Shown here in pieces: positions 22,290 through 34,252 of a stretch of 64,000 bases of DNA. Source of the stretch: Gnetum montanum (lineage: Eukaryota; Streptophyta; Gnetopsida; Gnetales; Gnetaceae); NCBI GenBank assembly GCA_015680685.1, contig MNCI01022074.1, positions 5,175 through 69,174 of the forward strand. The letters are read 5' to 3'. The notes below the pieces were generated by a model. The model did no database searches and was not told where the DNA came from. It saw nothing but the letters and a program-made list of their open reading frames with translations. Position 1 is the stretch's first letter, and each line of letters starts with the position of its first letter. The position numbers and the translations under genes were made by a program.

Positions 22290-25200
22290 ATGAACCTTCT
22301 ATCATGGAACATTCGAGACCTTACTAATAGGCTTCAACAGAAGCATGCAGGCAACTTTCTATCTAGTCTTAATATTGCTTTTGGCTTTGTTCTCCTTCAA
22401 GAAATCAAGATTTCAGCTAACCATTTATCTCTTTCAACCCATTGGTTTCTTCCTCACTTATCAATTCTTGCAACATCCCACATGAGTGGGAAAAGGGGAG
22501 CTACCATAATCCTCTTAACTTGCTAGAAATATAAAGTCATTCAAAGTTCTTCTAATTCTAGTCATAGAGTTTCTTGGGCTACCTTCTCCTCCCTACATGG
22601 TCCTTTTGATATCTGTTCGATTTATGCCCCCAACAATTCTACAGATCGTGCTCTCCTATGGCAAAAACTAGCTACGTCTCTTCCCTTAGTGCCTTGGATA
22701 TTTGGAGGAGATTTTAATATGATAGAATTCCTCACAATAAGCTTGGGGGTGTTTTTTCAACTTTCCACTTTTAAGTCTCAGACCTAGTCTACCTTTATGA
22801 AAAAGTTCTATCTTTCTGATGGGGATGATGCCTCTGCTCACGATCCTCTCCATAGATTCACTTAGAGCAATCTTTGTCTAAGCCAGGCTTGCATTTACAA
22901 TAGGTTAGACAAGTTTTATTTTTCCACCCTCTCATTTTGGCAAGCAACCTCTACTACTATGGTTCATCAACATGCCACCTTATTAGACTATCTTCCCATC
23001 TCTATATCTATCTAGATTCATGGCAGCAATCATAAACATAAATTCCATCTTTTCCAACTACATAACAACTACTTCTCTTCCCCTTCCACTAGACTTCTCT
23101 TTAACCTTTGGAATGTTGAACCTAGGCCCTTAAATTGAGTGGGTTGGATTCAATGGTGGCATCGTGCTTCTTGTAGAGTACAGAACTTTGCTTGGTCATA
23201 CGGTAAGGCAGTGGCTACTTGGGCCAAACAAAAATACAACAACATTCACCTTACTATCAAACATTTAACTAATAGATTAGCTCTAGATCCTTTCAACACT
23301 CTAGTTCATGAGAAGTTAGTTAAAGCCCAATTAGCCTTCCAACAATGGGAACTGTATAGAGCACAAAGTGCCTTAACTAAAAGTAGACTCACTTGGTTAA
23401 ATATTCAAGATGAACACTATAAAGAATTCTTTAAGTGTCTAAATAGCTCTTCTCATTCGCATTCTTTAGACAAAATCTCCAGTGATGGCACCATCATCAC
23501 TGACCACAATAGTATCCTCTCATTCCTTAAGAACCATTATCGAACCCTTTCGTAGCTACCCCTATGGACCTCTTACCGTTTGAGGCTGCTACCCTCAATT
23601 ACTCTCATCTTATTAATTCTACAATGATGCAAAGTCTCAAAGCCGATATCACCAAGGAGGAGCTTCAGGCAACTTGTTCTAAGTTGAGTCATGGGAAGGC
23701 TCCTGGTTATGATGGTTTCTCCTTTGAATTTTTTCAAACTCATTGGGATTTGGTGGGGAATGATCTTTTCTAGGTCATTAAAGAGGCTATCATTACTAGT
23801 TCCCTTGGGCCCAGTCTAAATCAAGAGATTATTCATCTCCTCCCTAAGTCCAGGGATCCTACTTGTATCTCCATTTGACATCCCATAACTCTTCTCAATG
23901 TGGTGTATAAAATTTGGGCCAAGTGCTTAACCTTACGACTAAAAAAATTCTTGGCCAAATTATATCTTCCCAGCAAACAGGATTTGTTCCTGGTAGGTAC
24001 ATTTTAAACAATTTGCTTACGATGTGGAAAGGTCTCAAGTGGGTGAAGGATGATGGTTAAGATATTTTCCTAATGAAGGTAGACTATGCCAAGGCCTATG
24101 ACAACATAAAGTGGGACTTTATTCTATAGACCATGACTAACTTAGTTTTGACCCCAAGTTCCTACATATGGTGAAATGCTTATTCTCAAATGCTAATGCA
24201 AGAATAGCCACTACCTTCGACATCACCTCTCCCTTTCCTATCCACAAGTCAATGCAGCAAGGATGTCCTCTTGCCCCTTACCTATTCATCATTGTAGCTA
24301 ACTTTCTCTGTCATCAAATAAACCATGACATTCAAAATAAAGTTTTCACTAGGGTTTGCCTCTCTTTACCTCAACAACAGCTTCTTAAAATGCATTTCGC
24401 TAATGACTCCTTTTTTCTTGTTCAAAACACTATGGCTAATTTGCACCCACTCTTATCCAAGGTGAAGTAATATTGCTCATTCTCAGGCTCCACTATTAAT
24501 TGGAACAAATCCTCTATTTATAGCTTTACCGATAATTACAGTCATATAACCAACTATAATTAGAAGTTGCTTTAGGATCAATACATCATCAAGATTCTAG
24601 GAATTCCCTTCCATTTTAGAGGTTCAACCTTAGTTCTTTGGGAGCCGGTTATTTATTGAATTCAGAAGAAACTTGATAAATGGAAGACTAAACCCCTCAC
24701 TCTAGTAGGTAAGTACCTCGTCTGTAAGTCCATATGTGCATCTACCTATGTGTATTACTCTTCGTGTTGGGCCCCCTCCCAAACTACTTACCAAAAGCTT
24801 GAACGATTATTTCGCGACTTCATGTGGTCCTCTAAAAACTCTCAGAAAGGCTTCCATCATGTTGCCTGGAATATTGTTACTCTCCCTAAGAATAAAGACG
24901 GCTTAGGTCTTTTGAGCTCTTTTAAGCAAGGGATTACCTTAGTCGCTAAGTGGTTGGTCCCGCATCTAAATGCCCCAGATATTATTGGGATTCTCCTTCA
25001 ATTAAGACTTCATCAAGCGTTTCCCAAAAATAAGCCATTCTAGAAAAGTATCCATTTTGTTAATTGGATCCTTTATCCCCATACTATCATTATTCATGGA
25101 TCTCATGTTTTCAAAAGCATTGGAGGGCTTGGCAAACTCTACACCATTATGTTAACTGGACTAATATCAAGATCAACCCTACTCTCCTCTCTAAGTTGTG

Positions 25201-25900
25201 TCCTTGGTGGTTACCTTTGTCGCCTACTTCCCCTGCCATTACAAATGCTAAGGTGGCTACCTTGTGATATCAAAAGGGTGTTATTTCTTTGAATTGTTTT
25301 TGACGTGTCAGTCAATGGATTTCAGGGGCTAAATTTAATAATTTGTATGGGGAGTCTGAAGCAACACACCATTGCCTAGCTCAAGTCTACACCTTTATCC
25401 CTTGCCATATGTAGCTAGATGTTTCGGTGCAAAGCATTTTTCATGGTCTTCAATGGATTAATGGGTCGAAACTTCTACCTTATAGGTCGTATGTCCCCTT
25501 TCACCTTTTGCATGACTCATCCAGTGTCCTTCAACGATGTAATAAGTATTGGCACAAATAAGAGTCGAAACAATTCTAGATCCCCATGTTCCAACATACT
25601 TGGAAACTACTAACCCTTCCTAAAATTAAGCAATTCCTCTGGTGTCTCCTCCACTAAGGCCTATCAATTGGTAAACATCTCGAACATCTCAGGATTCGTA
25701 GTCCCAGTTGCCCTCTTTGTGGTGGAAAAGACGATTTTATTCATGTGTTTTGGCATTGCCCCTTCGCACAGCACGTGTGGATATGGGCTTCCAAAGTAAT
25801 TCCATCATGCAAGCTATCTCCAGATGTTGTTATATTCAGATTTTTGGCCACCACCTCTGCAAATTTTAATTTTTTGTAGAAAGTAATTAGGCTTATTATT
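22290..25900 (+). pseudogene. LINE ORF2 relic: endonuclease, reverse transcriptase, zf-RVT
   Basis: It starts MNLLSWNIRDL with QEIK downstream and GGDFN near 22702, the signature of the L1 apurinic-type endonuclease. The RT follows with GKAPGYDGFSFEFF (23695-23736), QQGCPLAPYLF (24255-24287) and an active-site motif reading FANDS instead of FADDS (24401-24415), so a catalytic Asp is lost. A zf-RVT region (SCPLCGGKDDFIHVFWHC) lies near 25705-25760. There are more than ten stops. Plant L1 LINEs have this EN-RT-zinc order, so the identification is firm. Confidence 0.9.
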
Positions 25901-26240
25901 TTATATTATATCTAGAAGCGTAGATGCCATGATATCTTTCAAAAGATTGATTATTCTAATACTTGTCATCTCACAATGATGGAGAAATTATAGATCTTCT
26001 ACCTCATTCATTTCCAACTCAAATCTCAAGCATCAAAGTTCAAAATAGATATTCATTAGTTGATTCCTCTTCTGCAGCCTTGGAAAAGACCCATGCGTTC
26101 AAGCAACACTCTTTCATAGAAATCTCTACATCGACACGTCCCTTCTCAAAATTGAATGGAGTCACTAGATGGGAGTCTCTCTGTCTTTTATTGAGCATTC
26201 TCTGCCTTGTCTACATTTCTGCCACTCTCTCTTGCAACAA

Positions 26241-26600
26241 GTTGGTTGGTCTTGGCACATGGTTGTACTCTAGATTGGGTTTTCCCCTTTCGCAAACCAT
26301 TATTTACGAAAATGTTTCCCAAAGTCTCATCCCCAGTTTTCTCAGTTTACCATTTTATTATCCCCATGACTTATTGTGGTCTATGTGCTTAATATTAATA
26401 AAACTTCTTTTTAGGGTCTGACCCCCCACTGCGCCACCACCCTCCCTCAATGAGTTGGCTGGTCTTGGTGGATGGTAGTAGCCCAGATTGAGTTTTCCCC
26501 TTTCATGAACAGTTATTTACGAAGATGTTTCCCAAAGTCTCATCCCCATTTTATTATCCCCATGACTTATTGTGGTCTATGTACTTAATATTAATAAAAC
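26241..26600 (+). repeat. Tandem duplication of the LINE 3' tail
   Basis: The segment 26241-26404 (GTTGGTTGGTCTTGG to TTAATATTAATAAAAC) is repeated at 26454-26600 with about 17 bp missing and few substitutions. Both copies end in the same TTAATATTAATAAAAC. Either the element had a duplicated 3' end or a second, 5'-truncated copy inserted at the tail. Confidence 0.85.
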
Positions 26601-27450
26601 CAACACTTCAATTCGTAAAAGAAAGAAAACGATTGTGGCTGCAAATGCATATACACTCACTCCATAATCAAAGCAAGCAACAAGACATGTAAGGGAAAGA
26701 CGAGATGTGATGTGCATAGTCGTTACTGTGATTTTTGTTTCACTTTGACTGCCGTACTTCAACAACGAGTACCTTCATAATTTTCCAAAACAGTGTGCAA
26801 TATTCCTCGTACTAATCGTGCTGAAATATCATGATAAGGCATCATAATCCTTACTACATAATTGCACTAAATCACCTACTATAGCCACGCTTTTTTGGTT
26901 CACTGCTTTTGACTCCTTAAAACTTCAAATAATTTAACGTTTTTTCTTTTGGTTGTGTTTGTAATTATGAGCAATTTGTGTGTCATGTCTACCTTTTACA
27001 GAGAAGCTCCAAACGCAGTGTCCCATTGCAAGCCCAAAAAGCCAAAACCCAAAAGCCATTTCAAACTTCAAATTCAAGTTGTGGAATAAAAAAGAGTTAG
27101 GCGGCATGGACAAATTTGGGAGTCTTGTGGCAGGTGATGGAAAGACGGAAAATGATTGTTAAACTTGGGCGGTTTGACCACAATTCCATTCTACCACCAT
27201 TTCCCGAGTAAAAATGTGGCGCCGTCCCACAACTTGTGCTGCTGCTGTGCAATCCCTCAACTCAACTAATAATAAATAATAACAATAATGATTAAAAAAT
27301 AAAAGCAAAGGTATAGAGCTCATATCATTATCATTATAATCATAATGTCTGTCACATCGTGTTCATCCACTTCAACACCCTCCCTCCCGCCTTTGATGAT
27401 TTTGGTGATTAGAAAGTTGGTTTAGTGTTGAATTAATGTGTTTTAGTTTG
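26601..27450. other. Copy A of the receptor-kinase upstream region
   Basis: It aligns with 34590-34753 plus 49225-49970, the DNA just upstream of the receptor kinase gene. A deletion in copy A between about 27138 and 27140 removes the segment that in copy B holds a GCCACGTGG box. No kinase sequence follows here, so this is an orphan upstream region. Confidence 0.7.
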
Positions 27451-27963
27451 GGGACCTTGCGAAAAGCCAACAAAGCAGCCCACCCATCCTGTCCTGTCAA
27501 GTTTGACCGACTCCACGTACCATATGTTTTATTGAAATTTCTAAATTTACTTTTTGCTGTTAAGGTTGCATGTTAGAAACGTTTATTTGGTCATCCATAT
27601 AATCATGACCTATGGTATGGTAATATTTTATATGTTTTTACTTGTGTTTGTGGCCAGAATTATCAGGCCGGGCCTTGCCTTTTTGCCTAACCCCAAGCAA
27701 GAGAGAATGCAAACGGTATAAAGGTAAAGCTACATCGTTGGCTGTCATTGTCCGTTCGCTATTATCAAATGTTTGCGCATACACGTCTCTCTCAAACTAT
27801 GCTTTGCTTTTAGCTATTGGAACTAACAGGTTGGAATTTGACACCTTTCCATGATTTTGCATAAAATACATTGATTTTTGAATGTGAAGTGTCATAAAAA
27901 TATAAAAGAATTTTTAAAAGGTGTGAATAAAAATTTAAATAAACAAATAAGTAGATGTTAAAA
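27451..27963. other. Unique spacer between duplication copies
   Basis: No match to the rest of the window, no gene and no convincing motif. It separates the end of copy A from the tandem repeat at the start of copy B. Confidence 0.4.
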
Positions 27964-28125
27964 ATACATTCAATGTAACAATGTTAGCCATATTAACCTT
28001 TTGATTTTGCTTTCCTTATACATTCAATGTAACAATGTTAGCCATATTAACCTTTTGATTTTGCTTTCCTTATACATTCAATGTAACAATGTTAGCCATA
28101 TTAACCTTTTGATTTTGCTTTCCTT
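27964..28125. repeat. 54-bp unit repeated three times at the duplication junction
   Basis: Units start at 27964, 28018 and 28072 (ATACATTCAATGTAACAATG...). They are virtually identical except at the end of the third. Copy A has a single diverged unit near 15507-15555. The triplication sits exactly where copy B begins. Confidence 0.95.
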
Positions 28126-28931
28126 GATGCTTTTCTTTGGGATGCAAACTACTTCATGAATTTGGCCTAGATTCATGGAAACAATGGCTTATCCAAACTA
28201 TCAACACTTTCATTCAAATTAAGGTAAAAAAAAATGTGAAATGATGGACTACTTCGGGTCAGCACAAGCGTAGCTTAAACCACATGGACAAAGATGCATA
28301 GACCTTATTGTCCTAGAATCATTCATGTTGTAGCAATGCGAGTCTGTAGGAGAAGGTTCTACCTATTTTTCAACATGTATGCACTCATACTCTTGCTCCA
28401 AAATCATATCATGAAGCTCTTTCTTCTTATGAGAAAAATACTCTAATTGTTGGGGCAACATGAATTTGTAATCTACCAAATTCTCATTGAAGCCTTGATT
28501 AGACAAATCCTTCTTAAGTGGTAGATGTAAATTTTCTAGATATTTTGCAAAATCATCCATGTGCATTACCTCATCATCCTAGTTTGTCTTGATGAAATTT
28601 CAGGATGAGTTGCTTTATTTACCATGTTTTAAAGTAATTTGAATCAATTAAGGCTTTTTCTACAATTTTTTTTTCTTGTTCAATTCAACTATGATTGCTT
28701 CATTCCTTTATTTTCTACAAAATCAAGAACTAAAAAAATTGTAAATATAAAAATAAAATAAGAAATTCATATATGCATTTCTCAATAATGATGTCAATGA
28801 TAGGGTCTCCCCTAGTCGAGATCATAAGAGGCCTATCAATGGTATGCATAGTGAATTAATCATAAACATTGAAGATGACAGAAATGTGAATTACAAAGTT
28901 TAAGTTTACTTGCGTATATCATTGCATTTAA
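28126..28931 (-). pseudogene. Retrotransposon gag N-terminal relic, copy B
   Basis: It corresponds to 15525-16380 of copy A. The minus frame 28566-28363 is open for 67 codons and starts MHMDDFAKYLENL with a charged Lys/Glu-rich helix. The gag core is not included in the duplicated unit. Confidence 0.45.
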
Positions 28932-29256
28932 GAAATAAGAATGTTATAGTTTATATGATATAAATGATGAAACCTATGTCTCCATGGTAGGGAAATGATA
29001 TTTTTATAATTTTTATGTATTTTATAAATATAAATAATTCAACAATAATTAAAACTTGTTGTAATCCCTTACGAGATAGGTGCAAGGCAAAAATGAAACA
29101 CACATGCAAACCATGCCACAATCTCTTATGGGATAAGTGTGACACTAATACACAAAGCGAGAAAATCTTTTCAGTTACACCCTTAATGGCCCAACACCAT
29201 TTTGTACAAGTATGACCTTCTCAAGTAAAGCGAAATTATCACAAAACTCCACATAG

Positions 29257-29434
29257 CTATGCTAATCTATCTAAAGGAATAAATAAATTTATTAATGTGA
29301 TATTATTATTAAGATTTAATAAAAAATAAAAAATTTTAAGAAAANCCTATGCTAATCTATCTAAAGGAATAAATAAATTTATTAATGTGATATTATTATT
29401 AAGATTTAATAAAAATAAAAAAATTTAAGAAAAT
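29257..29434. repeat. 88-bp direct repeat around a single N (likely assembly join)
   Basis: The segment 29257-29344 and the segment 29347-29434 are nearly identical, with the N at 29345 between them. This is what two overlapping contig ends joined without merging would look like. Confidence 0.8.
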
Positions 29435-29689
29435 CAAATTAAGCTTTATTCATTGCATAAATACTTGACTCTGTGTTAATCAAATGGTTTTAGGTTATGA
29501 AAGCATAACAACACTTCAACAAAGTCTGGCTACACGATAAAGTGATGACTCGAAAATATAAAGAAAAAGAAATAACATCCTAATTCAAGAAATGAAGAGA
29601 AGCACTTACTAAAAAAAATGCAAAAGAAAATTGTTAAAAAATGAATTCTCCTTTGAGCTTTTTTGTTAAGGTATGGATTTGTAACAAAA

Positions 29690-29860
29690 GTGATGAGGTA
29701 GTGTATGAGGTAAGTAAGTGCACTACCTGAGGTAGCACACCAAGTGAGGTAACACATTAGGTAAGGTAACATACCATATGAGGTAGTACATAAGGTGAGG
29801 TAGCATACCACGCAAGGTAGTGTATGAGGTTAGCTAGTGCACGAGGTGAGACACTACTAA
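29690..29860. repeat. Degenerate GAGGTAG short-repeat array
   Basis: GAGGTAG/GAGGTAA recurs about ten times at irregular 14-22 bp spacing, with 'acataccat' and 'gtgtatgag' between. It is absent from copy A. Confidence 0.7.
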
Positions 29861-29885
29861 TGGTGTATCACCACTCACTAAAACA

Positions 29886-30459
29886 ATCCCAAACTATAGA
29901 TTTGAATGCACATAAATAATTTCATGCATCCAAGGTTACATAGAGATACAAAATTTCCACTAAATGCCTCATTATTTAGGATCCCAAGTGTAGATACTAT
30001 GGCTTCAATGATAGGAGACAAAGATATCTCCTATCTTTATAGTAGCTTTGGCTACCCAATTGTTCCAAAACATATAGCTCTTATCTAAAAACCACTTGCC
30101 GTTGGTGAATAAGATGGGCAATAGCAGAGAGGTTTGTAGGTACTTTCTCATCTCCTGTGGAGTGAACTCTAAGAAGGGTTTGAAGTTTAGCTTAGTAAGT
30201 ACATTTTCTCTAATACACTTCTTAGGGAGCATCACTTGTGTTGCTTTTGTAGCAGTAGATGGTGCTAGTGCCTCTTCTTGAATAGATTATTTAGTTTGGA
30301 GTATTGGCTGGTGCACTAAGTGTACCTGCTACTCTTCTAATCCTTGTCCCCTAGCCTAGCATTACTACAACTAGTTCCATCCTTGTCCACATCCATACCT
30401 TGACATCTTCTCTCTTTGTTGTGAAGGTTTATTGGCTTTAGAAACACATTCTGGTGCAT
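29886..30459 (-). pseudogene. ORF3 relic of the pol-less gypsy element, copy B
   Basis: The start ATG at 30459-30457 directly follows TAG on the minus strand. The frame 30235-30005 is open for 76 codons and contains KLNFKPFLEFT, then a LLLPILF motif and YMFWNN. These match, in order, LNFGPFTKF, PLWPIL and MYQFWHN of the plus-strand ORF3 at 10700-10880. This is the best preserved ORF3 core among the minus-strand copies. The function is unknown. Confidence 0.6.
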
Positions 30460-31600
30460 CTAATTACCCAAGGGGTAATTGTTAGTTTTTGAGATTTATT
30501 TATGATGATCCAAACCTTTATTGATCCCTTGGTTAGACCAAAATTTTGAAAAATATGACATTTATGGTGTAAGATGATTGTGAATTTTATATTTCTAGGA
30601 TCCTAAAGCAACTAAAAGATCATTCTATTAATTATTTTTAAGGTTATCTAAAACTTTCAAGAATGGGATTAGAAAATTTTTTTAGTTCATGTCTTTGTGG
30701 CTCCCATGATGAAGAGGTTAATTCTAAGAGCTCATAGGTTTTTCAAACAAAGTCAAATGAACACTTGGATAGCAAGCTATGATACTAGAGAGGCTTTGGA
30801 ACTTGAAAATGGAAAGAACACCTTTTGTGTTTTGAGCAAAATGTGAGAGAAATGAGAAGGGGTGTTGAGTATTTATTGTTTTTGTTGTGATATCACAACG
30901 ACTATAGTATACATGATATGAATTTTCCTTAGCATTTTAGCCTAAAATTTTGCCATTTTTCTACATTTAATGGATCCCATAGCTTCTTAAGTGTTGCCAA
31001 GCCATAGTGTAGATTCCATTGATGCTTGAAATAATTGAAATCATAAAAGATGAATCTTGTTAACTCAAATTTGATAAAAAATGAGAGGTTTTAGGAGAAA
31101 ATCATGAAAATCCAGTTTTAAATTAAATAAAAAGCAAGGAGAAGTATGTTCCATAATGATGCATAAGGTTGACGAAGTTAATTATAATGCTCTAAAGAGT
31201 GTGAGATTTGTTATTGATCATGATTCCCAATGGTTATACAAGTGGATCCTCCCTAAAGTAGACTCATGTTCATATTGCCCTTGTATAACCACTTCTACAA
31301 GTATCTGTGGGCATCCTAGAATTTAAATGTGGTTAAATCCTACACTATGCTATATAAGACTATAGAATTCATAATTGTAACATGCTAGTGAGGTGAAATG
31401 GAATAAGAAGGATTAGAGAATTAGGATGTGAGGTATCTTACCATGGTCATAGTAGGTTGTGCATGCTATATGTGATTAGAATGACCATCATACTTGTCTA
31501 TTAGGGTTCCAAACCAAGTTTAATCACTTACTAGTGACATTACATTGCATTATTATGGGCCCTCCATCATGAGACTAACAAGCCATCACACAAAGAAATC
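30460..31600 (-). other. Non-coding region between gag and ORF3, copy B
   Basis: It aligns with 16952-18099. The promoter-like module at 30869-30910 has the perfect palindrome TTGTGATATCACAA (30885-30898), then AATAAATAC on the minus strand, 411 bp before the ORF3 ATG. It has no gene. Confidence 0.5.
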
Positions 31601-33718
31601 ACCAATCAATAATAAAATTGGAAAATAAATGTTCAAAATCTTGAGAATAATTAATTAATTATTGAAATTTGGTGCATGTCCAATGGTGATGACTTTGTGT
31701 GAATCCAAATCTATAACCTCTTTTATTGTAATTGCTTTCCATTTATGCTTGTACATGTCCTTGCTTACTTTCTTTTTAATTTTCTTTTCCTACTCTTTGG
31801 CTTTTTCTTACTCCACTTTTTCTTTCATTATCATTAATGTAAATTGAAATTGTTTGTCCATGGAATCTCATGTCTTGTCAAGCTTGGCTAAAATTTCAGC
31901 AAGATCTTTAGATCATCAAGGTCTTCTATTGGACCACTTCCTCTAGTGGTGCCTCTTTTTCTAGCTCACAAATATGGATCTCCTTGTGAACAACTAGATT
32001 TATGTTATATTCTTATGTACCTTCCCTCTTTTGGAATTCTTCTTCTTCTTTAACCACTTATCAATCAACATCTAGATTTTATTTGCTTTGTGTTCTTTGA
32101 AACACCACAAAAAAGTTGCATGTTATAGCCAATCTTCATCATGTAGCTTTCAGCCCATGAAACCTGAGGCAAAGCTTCATTGTAATGTGATGATTGTAAC
32201 CCACAGTGGGCAATTTCACATACTTTATACTTTTGGGGCTGAAAAATGCCTCATAAGTAGTCCAAGCCTCATAAGAATGCCAAAAAAAAGGCAATTTGAT
32301 TTTTTTTAGGGGGGGTATATGCTTTTCTACACTGGAAACACATGTAGGGGGTAAATCTCACCTACCCCTAATGTGGAAGGATGGGGATTTTGGAAACTTC
32401 TCCCAGTCTAGAGTCTTCACTCCCAGCGTTGAAAATTGCATCTCCCAGCATGGAAGCCACAATAGCTAGATGTCAATACTTCATGCACTTCAACGTTGAC
32501 CAGCCACTTAAGTAAGCATGGTGGAGAGTTTAGTGTGGAAGATTCATCTCTAGCATGGAAGGTATGCCCCAGGTACTATTTATAGTAAATGGAATGGCCA
32601 TGGAGGGGAAGCACTTACTATGTAAATTTTATAAGCATTCTAAGTAAATTTTATAAGCATTTTAGTCCTTATATTAAGTTTCATTTTTATGTTTTTTCTT
32701 AAGTTCTTAGCAAATAGGTAATACTCTTTTTCTTTCTAATTTATCTTGGCTAAAATGGATTGTTTTTAGCGTTCCCTTACAAATTCAAGGCTCTATATTT
32801 CTTCAAGTTATATGGTGAAAATGACAAGTCATTTCAAAGTTTTAAAGCTAGTCTCCTAAATATGTTAACCTTTCTATGCCCCAAGCACATTCATTATGGT
32901 GGTTTGTATCTACTACCTCTTCCTAGCATGAATTTCAACACCCTTTTATAGGGATTTTAAAGTTATTGCTAAGTAAAATTTGGCAGGATGTTATGGGCGA
33001 AGCATGGATCATGCAAATGGAGGAAATTATTTACAAGTGTCTAGCTCTTAGAAAATATCACTCCTTTTTATAGGCTTTTTTATAATTGTTGAAGATTAGT
33101 TTTAGGCACCTAGATCCTCTTTCTAGGAATTGTAAGATAATGGTCGAGAAGTTCCATTTGTTCTCCTTCAATAAGATGCTACCTTTATTTTGTGTAGTTT
33201 GTAAGTTTATGCTATTTGAGCATGTTACAAACTGCATTTATCTGTTGCTGTTGAATTATTGGTAGAGAGTTTTGCTATTTTGACTTCATTATAAGTAATA
33301 ATATATAGGCTACAACCTCAACTATTATCCCTATAGTCCTTTTGTTATAGTGGTTTTATAATGTTAAATCTAGGTCTAAAAACCTTCAGGTATTTTGAAA
33401 AACTATATTTTTTGTCTATGTTATAATCTTCAGGTATAATATCTATGCTATAACCTTCTTTTCTATTTTTGAATAAATTGATTTAAAATTTTTTATGAAG
33501 TACTTCAACAACCCCTCTCCAAAAACCAAATTTGTTTAAGTATAGTATATAGCCTACTATTCATCATTTAATGGAATCATGTACAATCATGTGTGCCTTG
33601 CACATGTATCCATGGTGGGACCAACTCATTCCTAAGTTTAAATATACACAAAATTGAAATATTTTTAATTTTTCAATGATGCTATGATGGTAGCATTATT
33701 GACTCAAATCATTATTAA
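31601..33718. other. Gag relic and flanking region of the pol-less element, copy B
   Basis: The gag relic (minus, about 31620-32270) corresponds to 18100-18770. The CATGGAAG array with ACTATTTATAGTAAA follows at 32340-32590. The rest, to 33718, is AT-rich sequence matching 19200-20300 with no gene. Confidence 0.45.
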
Positions 33719-34252
33719 TGAACCACGATATCGCGTCGGCCCCTGCGATATCATGTATGTGATATCGCAGCCCATCGCTAGTTCTATAAATAAGAGGTGG
33801 CTTTCCCTTGTTTTCACATCTAGATCTAGACCCTTAGCCAAACTCTAGTAGTTTTACCATTCTAAAGTTATAATAATTTCCATGTGCCCATAGTAGNNNN
33901 NNNNNNNNNNNNNNNNNNNNNNNNNNNNNNNNNNNNNNNNNNNNNNNNNNNNNNNNNNNNNNNNNNNNNNNNNNNNNNNNNNNNNNNNNNNNNNNNNNNN
34001 NNNNNNNAGTCTCTTCACCCTTTCCCCTCTTAGCATAGGCGATAAAAAGATAAAAGACATAAAAATCATGTACCTCAAGCTCACTTAACCATACAACCGT
34101 GACAAATACAAGTAAGCTTGGGAAGACAGTGATTGATTAACCTTAAGTGTTCCATAAGGCATAGAAGCACTTAGTCCTTGGAGTTCGACCGGATCGTGCG
34201 TGTAATGCTCGTATTCGTATGGTTGAGTGTAGGGGTACCTCGCCACTCATCA
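33719..34252 (+). repeat. Solo-like gypsy LTR (type II), with an assembly gap
   Basis: It starts TGAACCACGATATCGCG and ends CTCATCA at 34252. Copy A is empty here (20290-20310). ATTATTAA flanks both sides (33711-33718 and 34253-34260), consistent with a target duplication at an AT-rich site. A TATAAATAA box follows the GATATC motifs near 33787. The gap 33897-34007 hides part of R/U5, so a longer element cannot be excluded. Confidence 0.8.
33897..34007. other. Assembly gap
   Basis: A run of 111 Ns lies within the LTR. Its real size is not known from the sequence. Confidence 1.

Larger units (their letters stand above)
20637..26600 (+). mobile_element. L1-type LINE with perfect 12-bp target site duplication
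   Basis: Copy B is uninterrupted at this point, so the insertion is defined exactly: CAACACTTCAAT at 20625-20636 is repeated at 26601-26612. The 5964-bp element carries ORF1 and ORF2 relics in the usual order and ends in AATATTAATAAAAC rather than a long poly(A). The 5' end (20637-21130) is non-coding. Numerous stops show that it is inactive. Because copy B lacks it, it inserted after the segmental duplication. Confidence 0.95.
15500..27450. repeat. Segmental tandem duplication, copy A
   Basis: Omitting the LINE at 20637-26600, this segment aligns over its length with copy B (28080-49970). Sample anchors are 15525 with 28090, 16397 with 29906, 18140 with 31662, 20590 with 34555, and 27179 with 49671. 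Without insertions both units are about 5.9 kb. Divergence is roughly one base in ten to fifteen by eye. Confidence 0.9.
28932..29885. other. Copy-B-specific insertion, unclassified
   Basis: Copy A reads straight through (16366-16378), so about 954 bp were added. It is AT-rich, contains an N-flanked direct repeat (29257-29434) and a GAGGTAG array, and has no ORF I recognise. No clear target duplication or terminal repeats are visible. It could be a MITE-like or satellite-derived insertion. Confidence 0.4.

Noticed and set aside
26980-27162. Short frame shared with 49427-49702, as a possible small conserved protein
   Set aside because: Between the two copies most substitutions in the shared core change the amino acid, and there is a length difference that is part of a non-coding deletion. 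It looks like duplicated upstream DNA, not a gene.
27642-27854. 70-codon frame in the spacer between duplication copies
   Set aside because: No homology, no motif and no conserved counterpart; it is expected by chance.
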